NCBI RefSeq assembly: GCF_900141785.1
Contig: NZ_FQYP01000011.1
Location: 45,218-109,217 of the forward strand
Source: Aquimarina spongiae
GTDB taxonomy: Bacteria; Bacteroidota; Bacteroidia; Flavobacteriales; Flavobacteriaceae
Length of the DNA stretch: 64,000 bases
Reading direction: 5' to 3'
The notes beneath the pieces are model-generated. The model saw only the letters and a program-made list of their open reading frames with translations. It was not told the origin of the DNA and made no database searches. Within the stretch, counting starts at the first letter, position 1; every line of letters begins with the position of its first letter. Made by a program: the position numbers and the translations under genes. Below, piece by piece: positions 26,184 to 35,230 of this stretch.

Positions 26184-27539
26184 CTAATCGTTTTTCCAAT
26201 CAATTTTCCTCGAAATCATCATAATAGTACCCAGAATCAGGAATAGTCCAATACTGCCTACCAACAAGGCATAACTTTCTAATTGTATGATTACAAAAAT
26301 GAAGGCATACAACGCGGTGAGAGATAAACCAATGAATCCCATAAACTTTAGACTTTTTAAGATGGCTTTAGAATACATCGCGATCAGTACAACTACTGCA
26401 ATACCTGCTATGATATAGGCTTTTAGAAAACTAGAGTGTTCGGATATCGAAATCAATAAGGTATAGAACATAGAAAGTGCTAAACCGATCATCAAATATT
26501 GAAACGGATGAATATTGATTTTACTGATCGTCTGGATAAGAAAGAAAACTAAGAAAGTTAATGCAATTACCAGATATCCATATTTGGTTGCTCGTTCACT
26601 TTTTTGATATTCATCAACGGGAATTAGTAGTTTGACACCAAAGGCCGAAGCGTTGATTTGTGGGAGTTCGCCAAAGAATTCTTGCTCGAACTCTCTATTG
26701 ATTTGCAAAACTTTCCATTGTGCCTTAAAACCATTTTCTGTGATTTCTTTAGTTTTAGTATCGGGTAAATAGTTGCCATTAAAACTAGGCGACGCCCAAT
26801 CCGAAGTCATAGCCACATTGGTTTCTCTTCCTACAGGAACAAAGCGCAATTGCTCACTACCATTAATAATTAGATCCATATCAAACTCAACAGTATTTTC
26901 CTTTGGGAGTGAGATTTCTTTGATAAATTGGGTTTCAAGAGTATTGGTATAAGAGTTTTGATTGTACTTAGAACGTAACGGGTAGCTTTCTGTACCAATA
27001 TTTAAAGTCAAATTGCTTCTAATTCCTTTCAGGTTTGTAGAGTTGATAATCACTGTGGCTTTGTTCCATAAAATATCATCGGCTTCGATGTCTTTGATCT
27101 CAAAGTTCGGAACGGTAAAAGAACCTTTAATTTTCATATCGGCAGTGTACACTACAGATTCGTAGATACTTCTTCCCAAAGTTTCAGATTCTATATTAGT
27201 CTTTATATCTAAGGTGTTTGGGAAAAAATAAGCGTTGTATACAGTAATCAGATTTTCTTGTATATAGGATTTGGTTTTATCATCCCAGGTCTTTGTTTGG
27301 CTGTGCACCTGATAAGGCACTTTTAGAACTGGACCGTATAACAATACCTCGTTACCCCATTTCTGGTTAATTTCTTTTACAACCTCTTCTTGTCGGTATG
27401 ATCGTTCACTTATCAAGTTTTGTATATACGATAGTGGTATTAAGAGTACGAGAATTAATATACCCACCATGAGCATTCGTATTGTTATCGAAGTTTTGAT
27501 CCATTGTCCGAAAGACTTTTTTTGTTTTTGGGTTTCCAT
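26184..27539 (-). CDS. creD: CreD-family inner membrane protein
   Basis: 451 residues. One N-terminal membrane segment (MLMVGILILVLLIPLSYIQNLI), a large periplasmic beta-rich domain with RSYRQEEVVKEINQKWGNEVLLYGPVLKVPY, and about five C-terminal membrane segments from residue 320 (YLVIALTFLVFFLIQTISKINIHPFQYLMIGLALSMFYTLLI region). This is the CreD architecture. In enterobacteria CreD is controlled by CreBC; no such kinase or regulator is adjacent here. It is the last gene of a run led by the winged-helix regulator cluster. Confidence 0.88.
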   Translation of the reverse strand: METQKQKKSFGQWIKTSITIRMLMVGILILVLLIPLSYIQNLISERSYRQEEVVKEINQKWGNEVLLYGPVLKVPYQVHSQTKTWDDKTKSYIQENLITVYNAYFFPNTLDIKTNIESETLGRSIYESVVYTADMKIKGSFTVPNFEIKDIEADDILWNKATVIINSTNLKGIRSNLTLNIGTESYPLRSKYNQNSYTNTLETQFIKEISLPKENTVEFDMDLIINGSEQLRFVPVGRETNVAMTSDWASPSFNGNYLPDTKTKEITENGFKAQWKVLQINREFEQEFFGELPQINASAFGVKLLIPVDEYQKSERATKYGYLVIALTFLVFFLIQTISKINIHPFQYLMIGLALSMFYTLLISISEHSSFLKAYIIAGIAVVVLIAMYSKAILKSLKFMGFIGLSLTALYAFIFVIIQLESYALLVGSIGLFLILGTIMMISRKIDWKND

Positions 27540-27569
27540 AAAATAATGATTTATAAGTTACAATTGATG

Positions 27570-28214
27570 TTATCTTTTTTGTTGATAGTGATATATTAAT
27601 CGATAGGTGATGATGAGAAATCCGCCAAATCCTATTGTAAATGCCCAGGTATTGGTATGTTGAATAGGAAAGAGTATCCTTTTTGCGATATCCGATAAAA
27701 TTCCCATGGGATTTTGAAGGATATCCCAACTATTCCAACGCAACACTCGTCCCAGGTAAATTCCAAACCCACAGAGTAATAGGATGATGTAAATGATGAA
27801 GTGTGTAGTTTTTTTGGAAAATCGTTCTTTCAATTGTTCCTGCATTAAATTTAGAGAGGCAAAGCCAACGATCAAACCATTTACGGCAAAGGATAATATG
27901 AGTAGCACATCAAACCATATTTGTGATAATGTACTCCATCGTATATGTTGTATATCGGTAAGGATGTATGGTGAGTTGGGCAGGAACACCAACCACACCG
28001 AAAAACCGATCCAGAAAACGAATCGTCCTGGATTACTTATTTTTAGTAAAAGGGCAATTCCATAGGGGACACATGCCAGAAATAAATTCCAAACCAGAAA
28101 AGTGTAGTATAACGAATCTGTTTTTATGATTCGGGTAAGTAATAATAGACACCCGAAGAGGACCGAGCCTGTAAAACCTTTGATAAATGGTAATTGTTTG
28201 TAGATCGTTTCCAT
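27570..28214 (-). CDS. DUF1361 membrane protein
   Basis: 214 residues, about six membrane helices. SVWLVFLPNSPYILTDIQHI is the conserved DUF1361 block and VLRWNSWDILQNP the second. Function unknown. Its ATG overlaps the stop of the upstream small membrane protein by one base (TAATG), and CreD follows after 30 bases, so all three are probably one transcript. Confidence 0.88.
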   Translation of the reverse strand: METIYKQLPFIKGFTGSVLFGCLLLLTRIIKTDSLYYTFLVWNLFLACVPYGIALLLKISNPGRFVFWIGFSVWLVFLPNSPYILTDIQHIRWSTLSQIWFDVLLILSFAVNGLIVGFASLNLMQEQLKERFSKKTTHFIIYIILLLCGFGIYLGRVLRWNSWDILQNPMGILSDIAKRILFPIQHTNTWAFTIGFGGFLIITYRLIYHYQQKR

Positions 28215-28528
28215 TAGATAAGAACATTTTTTAAAGGGTTCATAAATACGATATAGATGTAGCCAATAGTGATTGGGATATTGAGTAAGAACAAGCCAAT
28301 AGTGGTCAGATTTTCTTTGAAATGTTGATGGTTTATAATCAAATTAAAAAGTAAACCTATCAGGGTGATCGAGTTTAGTACCAAAGCGATAAGCACATAA
28401 ACAATACCTGCTCTGATCACATATCCGGATTGTGAGATGAGAAAAAAGAGTAAAAAAATAGTGCCTAATAATAAGCTGACACTAGCAATAAATAGGGCTT
28501 TTTTGTTAACGGGTTGTACGATTTTCAT
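28214..28528 (-). CDS. Small membrane protein downstream of a palindromic operator
   Basis: 104 residues, three to four membrane helices (ALFIASVSLLLGTIFLLFFL, IVYVLIALVLNSITLIGLL, LFLLNIPITIGYIYIVFM). Not recognised. Start taken at the ATG at 28528; a longer frame begins with TTG inside the palindrome and is unlikely. The palindrome overlaps the promoter 22 bases upstream, so the gene is probably repressed or activated by the winged-helix protein encoded just before it. Confidence 0.75.
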   Translation of the reverse strand: MKIVQPVNKKALFIASVSLLLGTIFLLFFLISQSGYVIRAGIVYVLIALVLNSITLIGLLFNLIINHQHFKENLTTIGLFLLNIPITIGYIYIVFMNPLKNVLI

Positions 28529-28549
28529 TTTCGTATTAAATTTTAAAAG

Positions 28550-28568
28550 TACTTTGAATTTCAAAGTA
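28550..28568. promoter_or_regulatory. Operator palindrome TACTTTGAATTTCAAAGTA (site A)
   Basis: Perfect 9-1-9 inverted repeat. Its half site TACTTTG is itself a -7 promoter match, so a bound protein would occlude RNA polymerase. The same palindrome occurs upstream of the membrane-protein/regulator pair at 29526-29544. Confidence 0.7.
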
Positions 28569-28587
28569 AATGAGTAAAAAAATATAG

Positions 28588-28881
28588 TTATTGTTTCAAA
28601 AGTTTTTCGATGGCTTCTACATGTTTCTTAAAGGCTTCTCTTCCTTTTTTGGTAGCACTATAGCGGGTGTTGGGTTTTCGACCTATAAATGACTTTTCTA
28701 CCAGAATATATTCTTCTTTTTCTAGGGCTTTGGTGTGACTGGCCAAGTTTCCGTCTGTAGCACCCAACAGTTCTTTTAGCATTTTAAAATCGGCATATTC
28801 ATTAACCATCAATATCGACATAATACCCAATCGTATTCGATGATCAAATGCTTTATTAATATTGCCTATAATATTTTTCAT
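28588..28881 (-). CDS. Winged-helix transcriptional regulator (HTH_34/MarR-like)
   Basis: 97 residues. FDHRIRLGIMSILMVNEYADFKMLKELLGATDGNLASHTKALEKEEYI is the winged-helix pattern of small regulators that control membrane genes in Bacteroidota, followed by the wing KSFIGRKPNTRYSATKKGREAFK. Start taken at 28881 (MKNIIGNINKAF); the longer frame overlaps the upstream gene and does not look like protein. Follows the membrane gene 28911-29516 by 29 bases. Two matching palindromes flank the pair, which suggests autoregulation. Confidence 0.87.
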   Translation of the reverse strand: MKNIIGNINKAFDHRIRLGIMSILMVNEYADFKMLKELLGATDGNLASHTKALEKEEYILVEKSFIGRKPNTRYSATKKGREAFKKHVEAIEKLLKQ

Positions 28882-28910
28882 TGCTGTAAAATGAGATGTA
28901 ATTCGTGCTT

Positions 28911-29516
28911 TTAGCGATCGTGCTGGATGTAAATTAAGCTGCCATAAAGGATGTGCATCACCCCAAAGCCAAGTACCCAAAACCAAAACCCGTAACCAGG
29001 ATATATGGCACAAATCAATCCCAATAGAATTTCAATATAGCCAAGGTATTTTACATTACCAATAGTATACTTTGAGGCATTTACAAGAGCAAGTCCATAA
29101 AAAATAAGCATTAACGAACCTGTTAATCCATAATGATTGCTAAATATTTTGATGAGTATATAGATACCTCCGGTAATAAGAGGAATCAAAAAGGCTGACA
29201 GTAACCGTTTTGAAGTTCCGTTCCAAAGAGTTTCATTGTTTTTCTTTGCTTTTTGTGTGCTCAAAATAATGGCCGTAACAATACTCAATAAAGCTACGGC
29301 GGCAAGATCGATAAGAATGAAGGTAAAGATCTTTCCGTCAAGGATTAGATAATTTCTACCACTTTGGCTAACGAGATAATATGCAATCGCTGCTCCGGCC
29401 AAAGCATAGATGCCTGCCATGATTCCGGATAGGCCACTCAGAGAAAGAAAACGTGATGATTTATTCATCATATCCTTGATCTCCGTAATGTCTTTTAGAT
29501 AGTCTTCTGTGCTCAT
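28911..29516 (-). CDS. Multi-pass membrane protein paired with the winged-helix regulator
   Basis: 201 residues from MSTEDYLKDITEIKDMMN, with about six membrane helices after a short cytosolic N-terminus (for example LSGIMAGIYALAGAAIAYYL and FTFILIDLAAVALLSIVTAI). The protein is followed at once by the regulator, an arrangement I have seen in flavobacteria, but no family name is certain. Start is ATG at 29516; the operator-overlapping TTG upstream is rejected. Confidence 0.8.
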   Translation of the reverse strand: MSTEDYLKDITEIKDMMNKSSRFLSLSGLSGIMAGIYALAGAAIAYYLVSQSGRNYLILDGKIFTFILIDLAAVALLSIVTAIILSTQKAKKNNETLWNGTSKRLLSAFLIPLITGGIYILIKIFSNHYGLTGSLMLIFYGLALVNASKYTIGNVKYLGYIEILLGLICAIYPGYGFWFWVLGFGVMHILYGSLIYIQHDR

Positions 29517-29525
29517 ATTTAAAAG

Positions 29526-29544
29526 TACTTTGAAATACAAAGTA
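29526..29544. promoter_or_regulatory. Operator palindrome TACTTTGAAATACAAAGTA (site B)
   Basis: 7-5-7 inverted repeat of TACTTTG, 10 bases before the ATG of the membrane protein. 17 of 19 bases match site A. The -7 promoter is embedded, as in site A. Confidence 0.7.
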
Positions 29545-29600
29545 AAATTAAATATTTCGATTATGCAAACTTTTGTTCTCTTAGCAAAGTTTAAAACATA

Positions 29601-30338
29601 CTATTTAGAAGCTCCTTCTTTTGCTAAACGCGTATTTATTTTATCCAGAATATAGGTAGCGTTTTGTTTGTACGATTTTAAGTATTGCAGGTGATTATTG
29701 GCCGCAAGGATATTATAAGAAGCCACTCTTTTCTTGTAATCTTCACTCGTTGCGAAGTAGGAAATCATTTCCGAGGTGTTATTTCCTCGTGTCCAATCTA
29801 CAAACCAATCATACGACTTGAAATCTTCAATATTTTTTAGTGATTCATTTTTTAGCATTTCATTACTAGACGATATAAAATCCAAAAAAATGGTATAAAA
29901 CTGAGTGATATCGGTAGACAAAGAATCTTTTGCATTGGTGTTCTGACCAATAACTCCTTTTAATTGTTCAAACCCTTTGGTGTTAATGGTTACAGGTGTA
30001 TACGTAGTTGTTATGCTAGGACATAAAGCACATTCTTTAAAGTTTTCTATGGAGATTTCTCCTGCAAGAATGCGTTTGCTTTCTGCGATTCTATGTTCTT
30101 CGATTTTAATATAATTACTTACCATCGTAGTATCTGTGCTTAGATCATAAGTAATGTTTTTTAAAATTCCTTGTAGTTGGCGGTTTTGTTTTCTTGTTTC
30201 ATTGGCATTATTGATTTGTACCGCAATCAAGATTCCTATAACTACCAAAATAATTTCACCAATGGCATATGCCAGATATTTGAAGATTTTACCTTTTGTC
30301 ATGGTTGATTTTCTAATTTTTCTGAATAAAGCGATCAC
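29601..30338 (-). CDS. DUF6090-like membrane-anchored protein
   Basis: 245 residues. FRKIRKSTMTKGKIFKYLAYAIGEIILVVIGILIAVQINNANE is the hallmark N-terminus of DUF6090 proteins: a basic cytosolic start, one membrane helix, then a long soluble domain with predicted helices. Found in many copies in Bacteroidota; function unknown. Divergent from the DUF1801 gene. The start could be either ATG at the beginning or the Met at residue 13. Confidence 0.85.
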   Translation of the reverse strand: MIALFRKIRKSTMTKGKIFKYLAYAIGEIILVVIGILIAVQINNANETRKQNRQLQGILKNITYDLSTDTTMVSNYIKIEEHRIAESKRILAGEISIENFKECALCPSITTTYTPVTINTKGFEQLKGVIGQNTNAKDSLSTDITQFYTIFLDFISSSNEMLKNESLKNIEDFKSYDWFVDWTRGNNTSEMISYFATSEDYKKRVASYNILAANNHLQYLKSYKQNATYILDKINTRLAKEGASK

Positions 30339-30404
30339 TTAGATGTCTGTTTGTTAGCTAAAAATAGAGAAACTTTTTTGGTTTTAATTCATAATTCAAA
30401 AATG

Positions 30405-30412
30405 TACATTTG
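30405..30412 (+). promoter_or_regulatory. Promoter -7 TACATTTG, four bases before the ATG
   Basis: Perfect TAnnTTTG; the DUF1801 ATG is at 30417. Implies a leaderless transcript. Confidence 0.55.
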
Positions 30413-30416
30413 AAAC

Positions 30417-30773
30417 ATGAATCCAGCAGAAGCCTACATCCTTAATCAATCAGAGCCGTATAAGTCTATTTTATTGCATTTGCAGGTTATTGTTGAAACT
30501 ACGGTTCCATCCGTAGAATTACTATATAAATATAAGATTCCTTTCTACTACATAGAGAGTAGACCATTTTGCTATTTAAATGCCTCCAAAGGATATGTGG
30601 ACTTAGGTTTTTGGAATGCAGGTCATTTGACCAAACATCTGGATCAGATGACTACTGCGGGACGTAAAGTGATGAAATCCCTACGATATCAAAGTATTGA
30701 AGAGATCGATGAGGCAATTTTGATAGAGGTCTTACAAGAAGCGTATTCGGTTAAGGATAAAAAGTTCTTCTAG
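30417..30773 (+). CDS. DUF1801 protein
   Basis: 118 residues with the DUF1801 pattern: QSEPYKSILLHLQVIVETTVPSVELLYKYKIPFYYI, a substrate-pocket-like core, and KHLDQMTTAGRKVMKSLRYQS. The family is small, cytosolic and of unknown function. Single gene, with an inverted repeat (30810-30849) after it. Confidence 0.88.
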   Translation: MNPAEAYILNQSEPYKSILLHLQVIVETTVPSVELLYKYKIPFYYIESRPFCYLNASKGYVDLGFWNAGHLTKHLDQMTTAGRKVMKSLRYQSIEEIDEAILIEVLQEAYSVKDKKFF

Positions 30774-30809
30774 TACCAGATCAAGAGCAAGCAATTTAAT
30801 TGTTGGAAT

Positions 30810-30849
30810 AGAGTACGACACCATTTCTAAAAGAAGGATATCGTACTCT
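30810..30849. repeat. Inverted repeat AGAGTACGA ... TCGTACTCT
   Basis: 9-bp perfect stem with a 22-base loop between the convergent DUF1801 and aquaporin genes. No adjacent T-run on either strand, so terminator function is uncertain. Confidence 0.4.
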
Positions 30850-30862
30850 GGGAACAGTATTT

Positions 30863-31546
30863 TTATTTTTCTGGAGCTAATATTTTGTAAACTATACCAG
30901 CTAGAATAGCCCCTACAATTGGGGCAACCCAGAACAACCATAATTGTTCTATAGCCCATCCACCTGCAAATATGGCTTGACTCGTACTTCTAGCCGGATT
31001 CACCGAAGTGTTGGTAACAGGAATACTAATTAGATGAATTAACGTAAGACCTAACCCAATGGCTACTCCTGCAAACTTATTGGATGCATTAGAGTGTGTA
31101 GCTCCCAAAATAATAATCAAAAACATAAAGGTCATTACAATTTCGGTAACCAGAGCAGAAAGCATAGAATACTCTCCGGGAGAATGTTCTGCATATCCGT
31201 TGGCAGCAAAACCTCCGATATCGAATCCTGCTTTCCCGGTAGCGATCACATACAAAATTCCCGCTCCTGCAATTCCACCTAACACCTGTGCAATGATATA
31301 GGGTAGTAGGTCTTTTTTGTCGAATCTGCCTCCCACCAGTAATCCAATGGAAACTGCTGGATTGAGATGACAACCCGAAACATGACCTATAGCATACGCC
31401 ATGGTGAGTACGGTTAAACCAAAGGCGATAGAGACCCCTACAAATCCAATTCCTAATTCAGGAAATCCGGCTGCAAGAACAGCACTTCCGCACCCTCCCA
31501 GTACCAACCAGAGTGTGCCAATAAATTCGGCAATAAGTTTTTTCAT
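30863..31546 (-). CDS. aqpZ: Aquaporin Z-type water channel
   Basis: 227 residues, six membrane helices and two half-helices with NPA motifs: HLNPAVSIGL (about residue 61) and SVNPARSTSQAI (about 181), the latter with the Arg of the selectivity filter. MKKLIAEFIGTLWLVLGGCGSAVLAA is the AqpZ N-terminus, and the small residue set at the filter favours water over glycerol. Monocistronic between a DUF1801 gene and kdsA. Confidence 0.94.
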   Translation of the reverse strand: MKKLIAEFIGTLWLVLGGCGSAVLAAGFPELGIGFVGVSIAFGLTVLTMAYAIGHVSGCHLNPAVSIGLLVGGRFDKKDLLPYIIAQVLGGIAGAGILYVIATGKAGFDIGGFAANGYAEHSPGEYSMLSALVTEIVMTFMFLIIILGATHSNASNKFAGVAIGLGLTLIHLISIPVTNTSVNPARSTSQAIFAGGWAIEQLWLFWVAPIVGAILAGIVYKILAPEK

Positions 31547-31750
31547 AATCTGTGTTTTAATATTGTTGTTACTATATACTTAGGTACTAGTGAAGGTCTT
31601 GTATAATAGTATTAAAACAGTGGGTAGGAATACCTGAAAGGTACTAAAAAAAATAATATCCCCTGACCAGATGATTATGAATTACTTCTAAATCAATAAA
31701 AAGAAGTATTATGTGGAATGCTTTATTCGGTGAAAAAGTAGAATTAAAAA

Positions 31751-32572
31751 TTATTTCAACCCATTTACTACTTGTCTTATGGCTACTAGATTACTTAATA
31801 GTTTTTCCAAGTGATCCAGGTGTAACATATTCGCTCCGTCGCTTTTGGCATTGGCAGGATCAAAGTGTGTCTCCATAAATAAACCATCCACGCCAGTGAC
31901 CACTCCAGCACGAGCTATGGTCTCTATCATATCCGGTCTTCCTCCGGTTACTCCACTGGATTGGTTGGGTTGTTGTAGAGAGTGGGTAACGTCAAGAACC
32001 GTAGTGCCGTATTGTTTCATGGTAGGAATTCCTCTGAAATCTACGATCATATCCTGATAGCCAAACATGGTACCACGATCAGTGATCATTACATTATCAT
32101 TTTTACTATCCCTTACCTTTTTGGCTGCATGTTGCATCGCCTCAGGACTCATAAATTGCCCTTTTTTCAAGTTCACCGTTTTTCCAGTCTTTGCTGCGGC
32201 TACAACCAAATCTGTTTGACGCACTAGAAAAGCAGGGATTTGTAATATGTCGACATATTGGGCAGCTATAGCAGCATCTTCATTCGTATGGATATCTGTT
32301 ATCGTAGGAACTTCAAACGTTTCACCTACTTTACGAAGTATTTTTAGCGCTTTTTCGTCCCCAATACCGGTAAAACTGTCGATTCGACTTCGATTTGCCT
32401 TTTTAAAAGATCCTTTAAACACGTATGGAATATTCAGTTTGTCGGTAATAGCAACTACTTTTTCTGCAATTCGCAATGCCATTTCTTCCCCCTCGATTGC
32501 ACAAGGCCCTGCCAGTAAGAAAAAGTTATCAGCATCAAGGTGTTTCAGGTTTTTTATGTTTGAAAGATCCAT
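31751..32572 (-). CDS. kdsA: 3-deoxy-8-phosphooctulonate synthase (Kdo-8-P synthase)
   Basis: 273 residues, complete. Condenses phosphoenolpyruvate with arabinose-5-phosphate in lipopolysaccharide core synthesis. FLLAGPCAIEGEEMALRIAEK, FKGSFKKANRSRIDSFTGIG, DIHTNEDA, LVRQTDLVVAAAKTGK, FGYQDMIVDFRGIP and DVTHSLQQPNQSSGVTGGRPD are all conserved KdsA blocks. No other Kdo gene is adjacent. Confidence 0.95.
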   Translation of the reverse strand: MDLSNIKNLKHLDADNFFLLAGPCAIEGEEMALRIAEKVVAITDKLNIPYVFKGSFKKANRSRIDSFTGIGDEKALKILRKVGETFEVPTITDIHTNEDAAIAAQYVDILQIPAFLVRQTDLVVAAAKTGKTVNLKKGQFMSPEAMQHAAKKVRDSKNDNVMITDRGTMFGYQDMIVDFRGIPTMKQYGTTVLDVTHSLQQPNQSSGVTGGRPDMIETIARAGVVTGVDGLFMETHFDPANAKSDGANMLHLDHLEKLLSNLVAIRQVVNGLK

Positions 32573-32692
32573 AGGTGTTTTTTAAAAATGCAAAGATAAA
32601 TCTTTTAAGGTTGTCATTAAAAGTATTATCCAGAAAAGTAATTATGGCATGGGGCTTGATTAAGAAGAAAGCATCAAAACAAAAACACTCTT

Positions 32693-33229
32693 ATGAAAAA
32701 AACAATCACAGCAATTTTTTTATTGAGCACTATTTTCTTGTCTGCTCAAAATTCTACAGTGGGGGTAGAAAAACAACTATTTAAAGTAAACTTATTGTTA
32801 ACACCTGGTTTGGAATACGAGGTTGGAGTATCCAAAAATTCCACGCTTGATTTTAGATTAGGAACAGGGTTAGCCTATGTAAAGGTAAATGATGATGAAG
32901 ATTATGGGGTTTTCTTAAACTTTGAGGGAGCCTATCGCTACTATTATAATTTCGAAAAAAGAGCAAGTAAGGGTAAGAATACCTCAGGGAACTCTGGGAA
33001 TTATGTAGCACTCACCACTTTTTTGGCTAGCGGTGATCCAATTATTGGGGATTTGGAAAGTGATACAGATTATATCGGTCAAGTAGGGCCTGTATGGGGT
33101 TTTCAGCGCACATACAACTCTGGGTTTAATCTCGGTTTAGAATTAGGATTAGGGTATACCTTTAGTGATAGCGACTCTTTTGTAGCACCAATTGTTGGTT
33201 TCAGACTGGGGTGGGCTTTTGGTAGATAA
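32693..33229 (+). CDS. Outer-membrane beta-barrel-like protein
   Basis: 178 residues. Signal peptide MKKTITAIFLLSTIFLSAQ. Alternating beta-strand patterns throughout (LLTPGLEYEVGVSKNSTLDFRLGTGLAYV; FNLGLELGLGYTF) and a C-terminus of GFRLGWAFGR, compatible with a small eight-strand barrel. Family not certain. Followed by a 10-bp terminator stem at 33257-33300. Confidence 0.75.
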   Translation: MKKTITAIFLLSTIFLSAQNSTVGVEKQLFKVNLLLTPGLEYEVGVSKNSTLDFRLGTGLAYVKVNDDEDYGVFLNFEGAYRYYYNFEKRASKGKNTSGNSGNYVALTTFLASGDPIIGDLESDTDYIGQVGPVWGFQRTYNSGFNLGLELGLGYTFSDSDSFVAPIVGFRLGWAFGR

Positions 33230-33256
33230 ATCGATATTATAATTTTAAAAATATAG

Positions 33257-33302
33257 AAGCTTTATGTTTGGTTTTAAACGACTGAGCATAAAGCTTTTTT
33301 AT
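33257..33302 (+). terminator. Terminator of the small barrel gene
   Basis: AAGCTTTATG/CATAAAGCTT, 10 bp with a 20-base loop, followed by Ts. Confidence 0.7.
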
Positions 33303-33340
33303 TAATTGGATTTTCGTATACAAACTCTAAAAATATCTTG

Positions 33341-33348
33341 TACCTTTG
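33341..33348 (+). promoter_or_regulatory. Promoter -7 TACCTTTG of typA
   Basis: Perfect TAnnTTTG, 22 bases before the typA ATG at 33371. It supports that start over the in-frame codon at 33338. Confidence 0.65.
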
Positions 33349-33370
33349 CAGCCTTAAAAATGAGGCGTTT

Positions 33371-35170
33371 ATGTCAGCTATAAAAAATATTGCAATCATT
33401 GCACACGTAGACCACGGTAAAACAACCTTGGTAGACAAGATCATGTACCATTGTCAATTGTTTCGTGAAAACGAAAACACTGGAGATCTGATTTTGGATA
33501 ATAACGATCTGGAACGTGAAAGAGGGATCACTATTACCTCAAAAAACGTGTCGGTTACCTATAAAGGAACCAAAATCAATATTATTGATACTCCGGGTCA
33601 CGCCGATTTTGGAGGAGAGGTAGAGCGAGTACTTAATATGGCAGATGGTGTGTTGTTGCTGGTTGATGCTTTTGAAGGTCCGATGCCGCAAACTCGATTT
33701 GTACTACAAAAGGCAATTGACCTGGGATTAAAACCATGTGTGGTTGTCAATAAAGTAGATAAAGAAAACTGTACTCCAGATGAGGTGCATGAAAAGGTGT
33801 TTGATCTCATGTTCGAATTAGGAGCAGAAGAGTGGCAGTTGGATTTCCCAACGGTTTATGGTTCTGCAAAGAACAACTGGATGAGTGATGACTGGAAAAA
33901 CGAAACCAGCAATATAGAACCTTTATTGGATATGGTGATCGAACATATCCCATCTCCAAAAATTGAAGAAGGTACTACACAAATGTTGATTACTTCGTTA
34001 GACTTTTCTTCGTTTACTGGGCGAATCGCAATTGGCCGTTTGCAGAGAGGTGAGTTGACCGAAGGGATGAGAGTTTCTTTGGTAAAAAGAGATGGATCGG
34101 TAATAAAATCCAAAATCAAAGAGTTACATACTTTTGAAGGTTTAGGAAGAAGAAAAGTAGAAAAGATCGAAGCTGGAGATATCTGTGCATTGGTAGGATT
34201 AGAAGGTTTTGAGATTGGTGATACTGTTGCAGATTTAGAAAACCCAGAAGGTTTGAAAACCATTGCAATCGATGAACCTACAATGAGTATGTTGTTTACG
34301 ATCAATGATTCTCCTTTCTTTGGGAAAGATGGAAAGTTCGTAACCTCCAGACATATCAAAGAACGTCTTGAGAAAGAATTAGAAAAAAACCTGGCACTTA
34401 GAGTTCAAGAAACAGATAGTGCAGATAAGTTTATGGTTTTTGGTAGAGGAGTTTTACACTTGTCGGTACTTATCGAGACGATGAGAAGAGAAGGGTATGA
34501 ACTACAAATCGGTCAGCCACAGGTAATCATTAAAGAAATTGATGGACAGAAATGTGAGCCAATAGAAGAGCTTACCATCGACTTGCCAGAACATGTATCA
34601 GGTAAAGCGGTAGAAATGGTTTCTCTTCGTAAAGGAGAAATGCTAAGTATGGAAGCCAAAGGTGAACGTATGGTTTGTGAATTTTTAATTCCGTCTAGAG
34701 GGATCATAGGTTTGCGTAATCAATTGTTGACTGCTACGGCTGGTGAAGCAATTATGGCACACCGTTTTAAAGAATACCAACCCGTAAAAGGAGATATTCC
34801 TGGACGTATTAATGGTTCTTTGGTATCTATGGAAAAAGGAACTGCAATCCCATATTCTATTGATAAATTACAGGAAAGAGGTAAGTTTTTTATCGATCCG
34901 GGAGAAGATATATATGAAGGACAGGTTATCGGTGAAAATTCGCGTGGAGATGATATGACGGTAAATGTTACTAAGACCAAAAAATTATCCAACGTACGTT
35001 CTGCAGGAGCAGATGATAAAGCAAAGATTGTACCCGCGATCAAATTCTCTTTGGAGGAGGCTCTAGAATATATCCAAAAGGATGAATATGTAGAGGTAAC
35101 GCCAAACCATTTACGATTGCGAAAAATCTTGCTTACCGAAGTAGAGCGAAAAAGAAATAAAGCAATATAA
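33371..35170 (+). CDS. typA: Ribosome-associated GTPase TypA/BipA
   Basis: 599 residues. Translational GTPase of the elongation-factor family, needed for ribosome assembly or stress adaptation. IAHVDHGKTT (G1), RERGITITSKNVSV (G2), DTPGHADFGGEVERVL (G3) and VNKVDKENCTP (G4) are clear, then EF-G-like domains II, III and V and the TypA-specific C-terminus, including GAVNAGGxF-equivalent SRGIIGLRNQLLTAT. Start at 33371 based on the promoter. Monocistronic, ending at a strong terminator. Confidence 0.96.
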   Translation: MSAIKNIAIIAHVDHGKTTLVDKIMYHCQLFRENENTGDLILDNNDLERERGITITSKNVSVTYKGTKINIIDTPGHADFGGEVERVLNMADGVLLLVDAFEGPMPQTRFVLQKAIDLGLKPCVVVNKVDKENCTPDEVHEKVFDLMFELGAEEWQLDFPTVYGSAKNNWMSDDWKNETSNIEPLLDMVIEHIPSPKIEEGTTQMLITSLDFSSFTGRIAIGRLQRGELTEGMRVSLVKRDGSVIKSKIKELHTFEGLGRRKVEKIEAGDICALVGLEGFEIGDTVADLENPEGLKTIAIDEPTMSMLFTINDSPFFGKDGKFVTSRHIKERLEKELEKNLALRVQETDSADKFMVFGRGVLHLSVLIETMRREGYELQIGQPQVIIKEIDGQKCEPIEELTIDLPEHVSGKAVEMVSLRKGEMLSMEAKGERMVCEFLIPSRGIIGLRNQLLTATAGEAIMAHRFKEYQPVKGDIPGRINGSLVSMEKGTAIPYSIDKLQERGKFFIDPGEDIYEGQVIGENSRGDDMTVNVTKTKKLSNVRSAGADDKAKIVPAIKFSLEEALEYIQKDEYVEVTPNHLRLRKILLTEVERKRNKAI

Positions 35171-35179
35171 CTATCATAT

Positions 35180-35210
35180 AAAAACCCCAGTATTTACTGG
35201 GGTTTTTGTT
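35180..35210. terminator. Bidirectional terminator between typA and peptide gene 5
   Basis: AAAAACCCCAGTA/TACTGGGGTTTTT, about 12-bp stem with tight loop; T-run on both strands. Confidence 0.8.
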
Positions 35211-35230
35211 ACAAAAGAAGGCTTCACACA

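Noticed and set aside
31711..31878. 55-codon plus-strand frame starting MWNALFGEK, overlapping the 3' end of kdsA
   Set aside because: Three quarters of it is antisense to kdsA and its tail reads like a shadow frame. The first 13 codons are intergenic and protein-like, so a shorter relic is possible, but unsupported.
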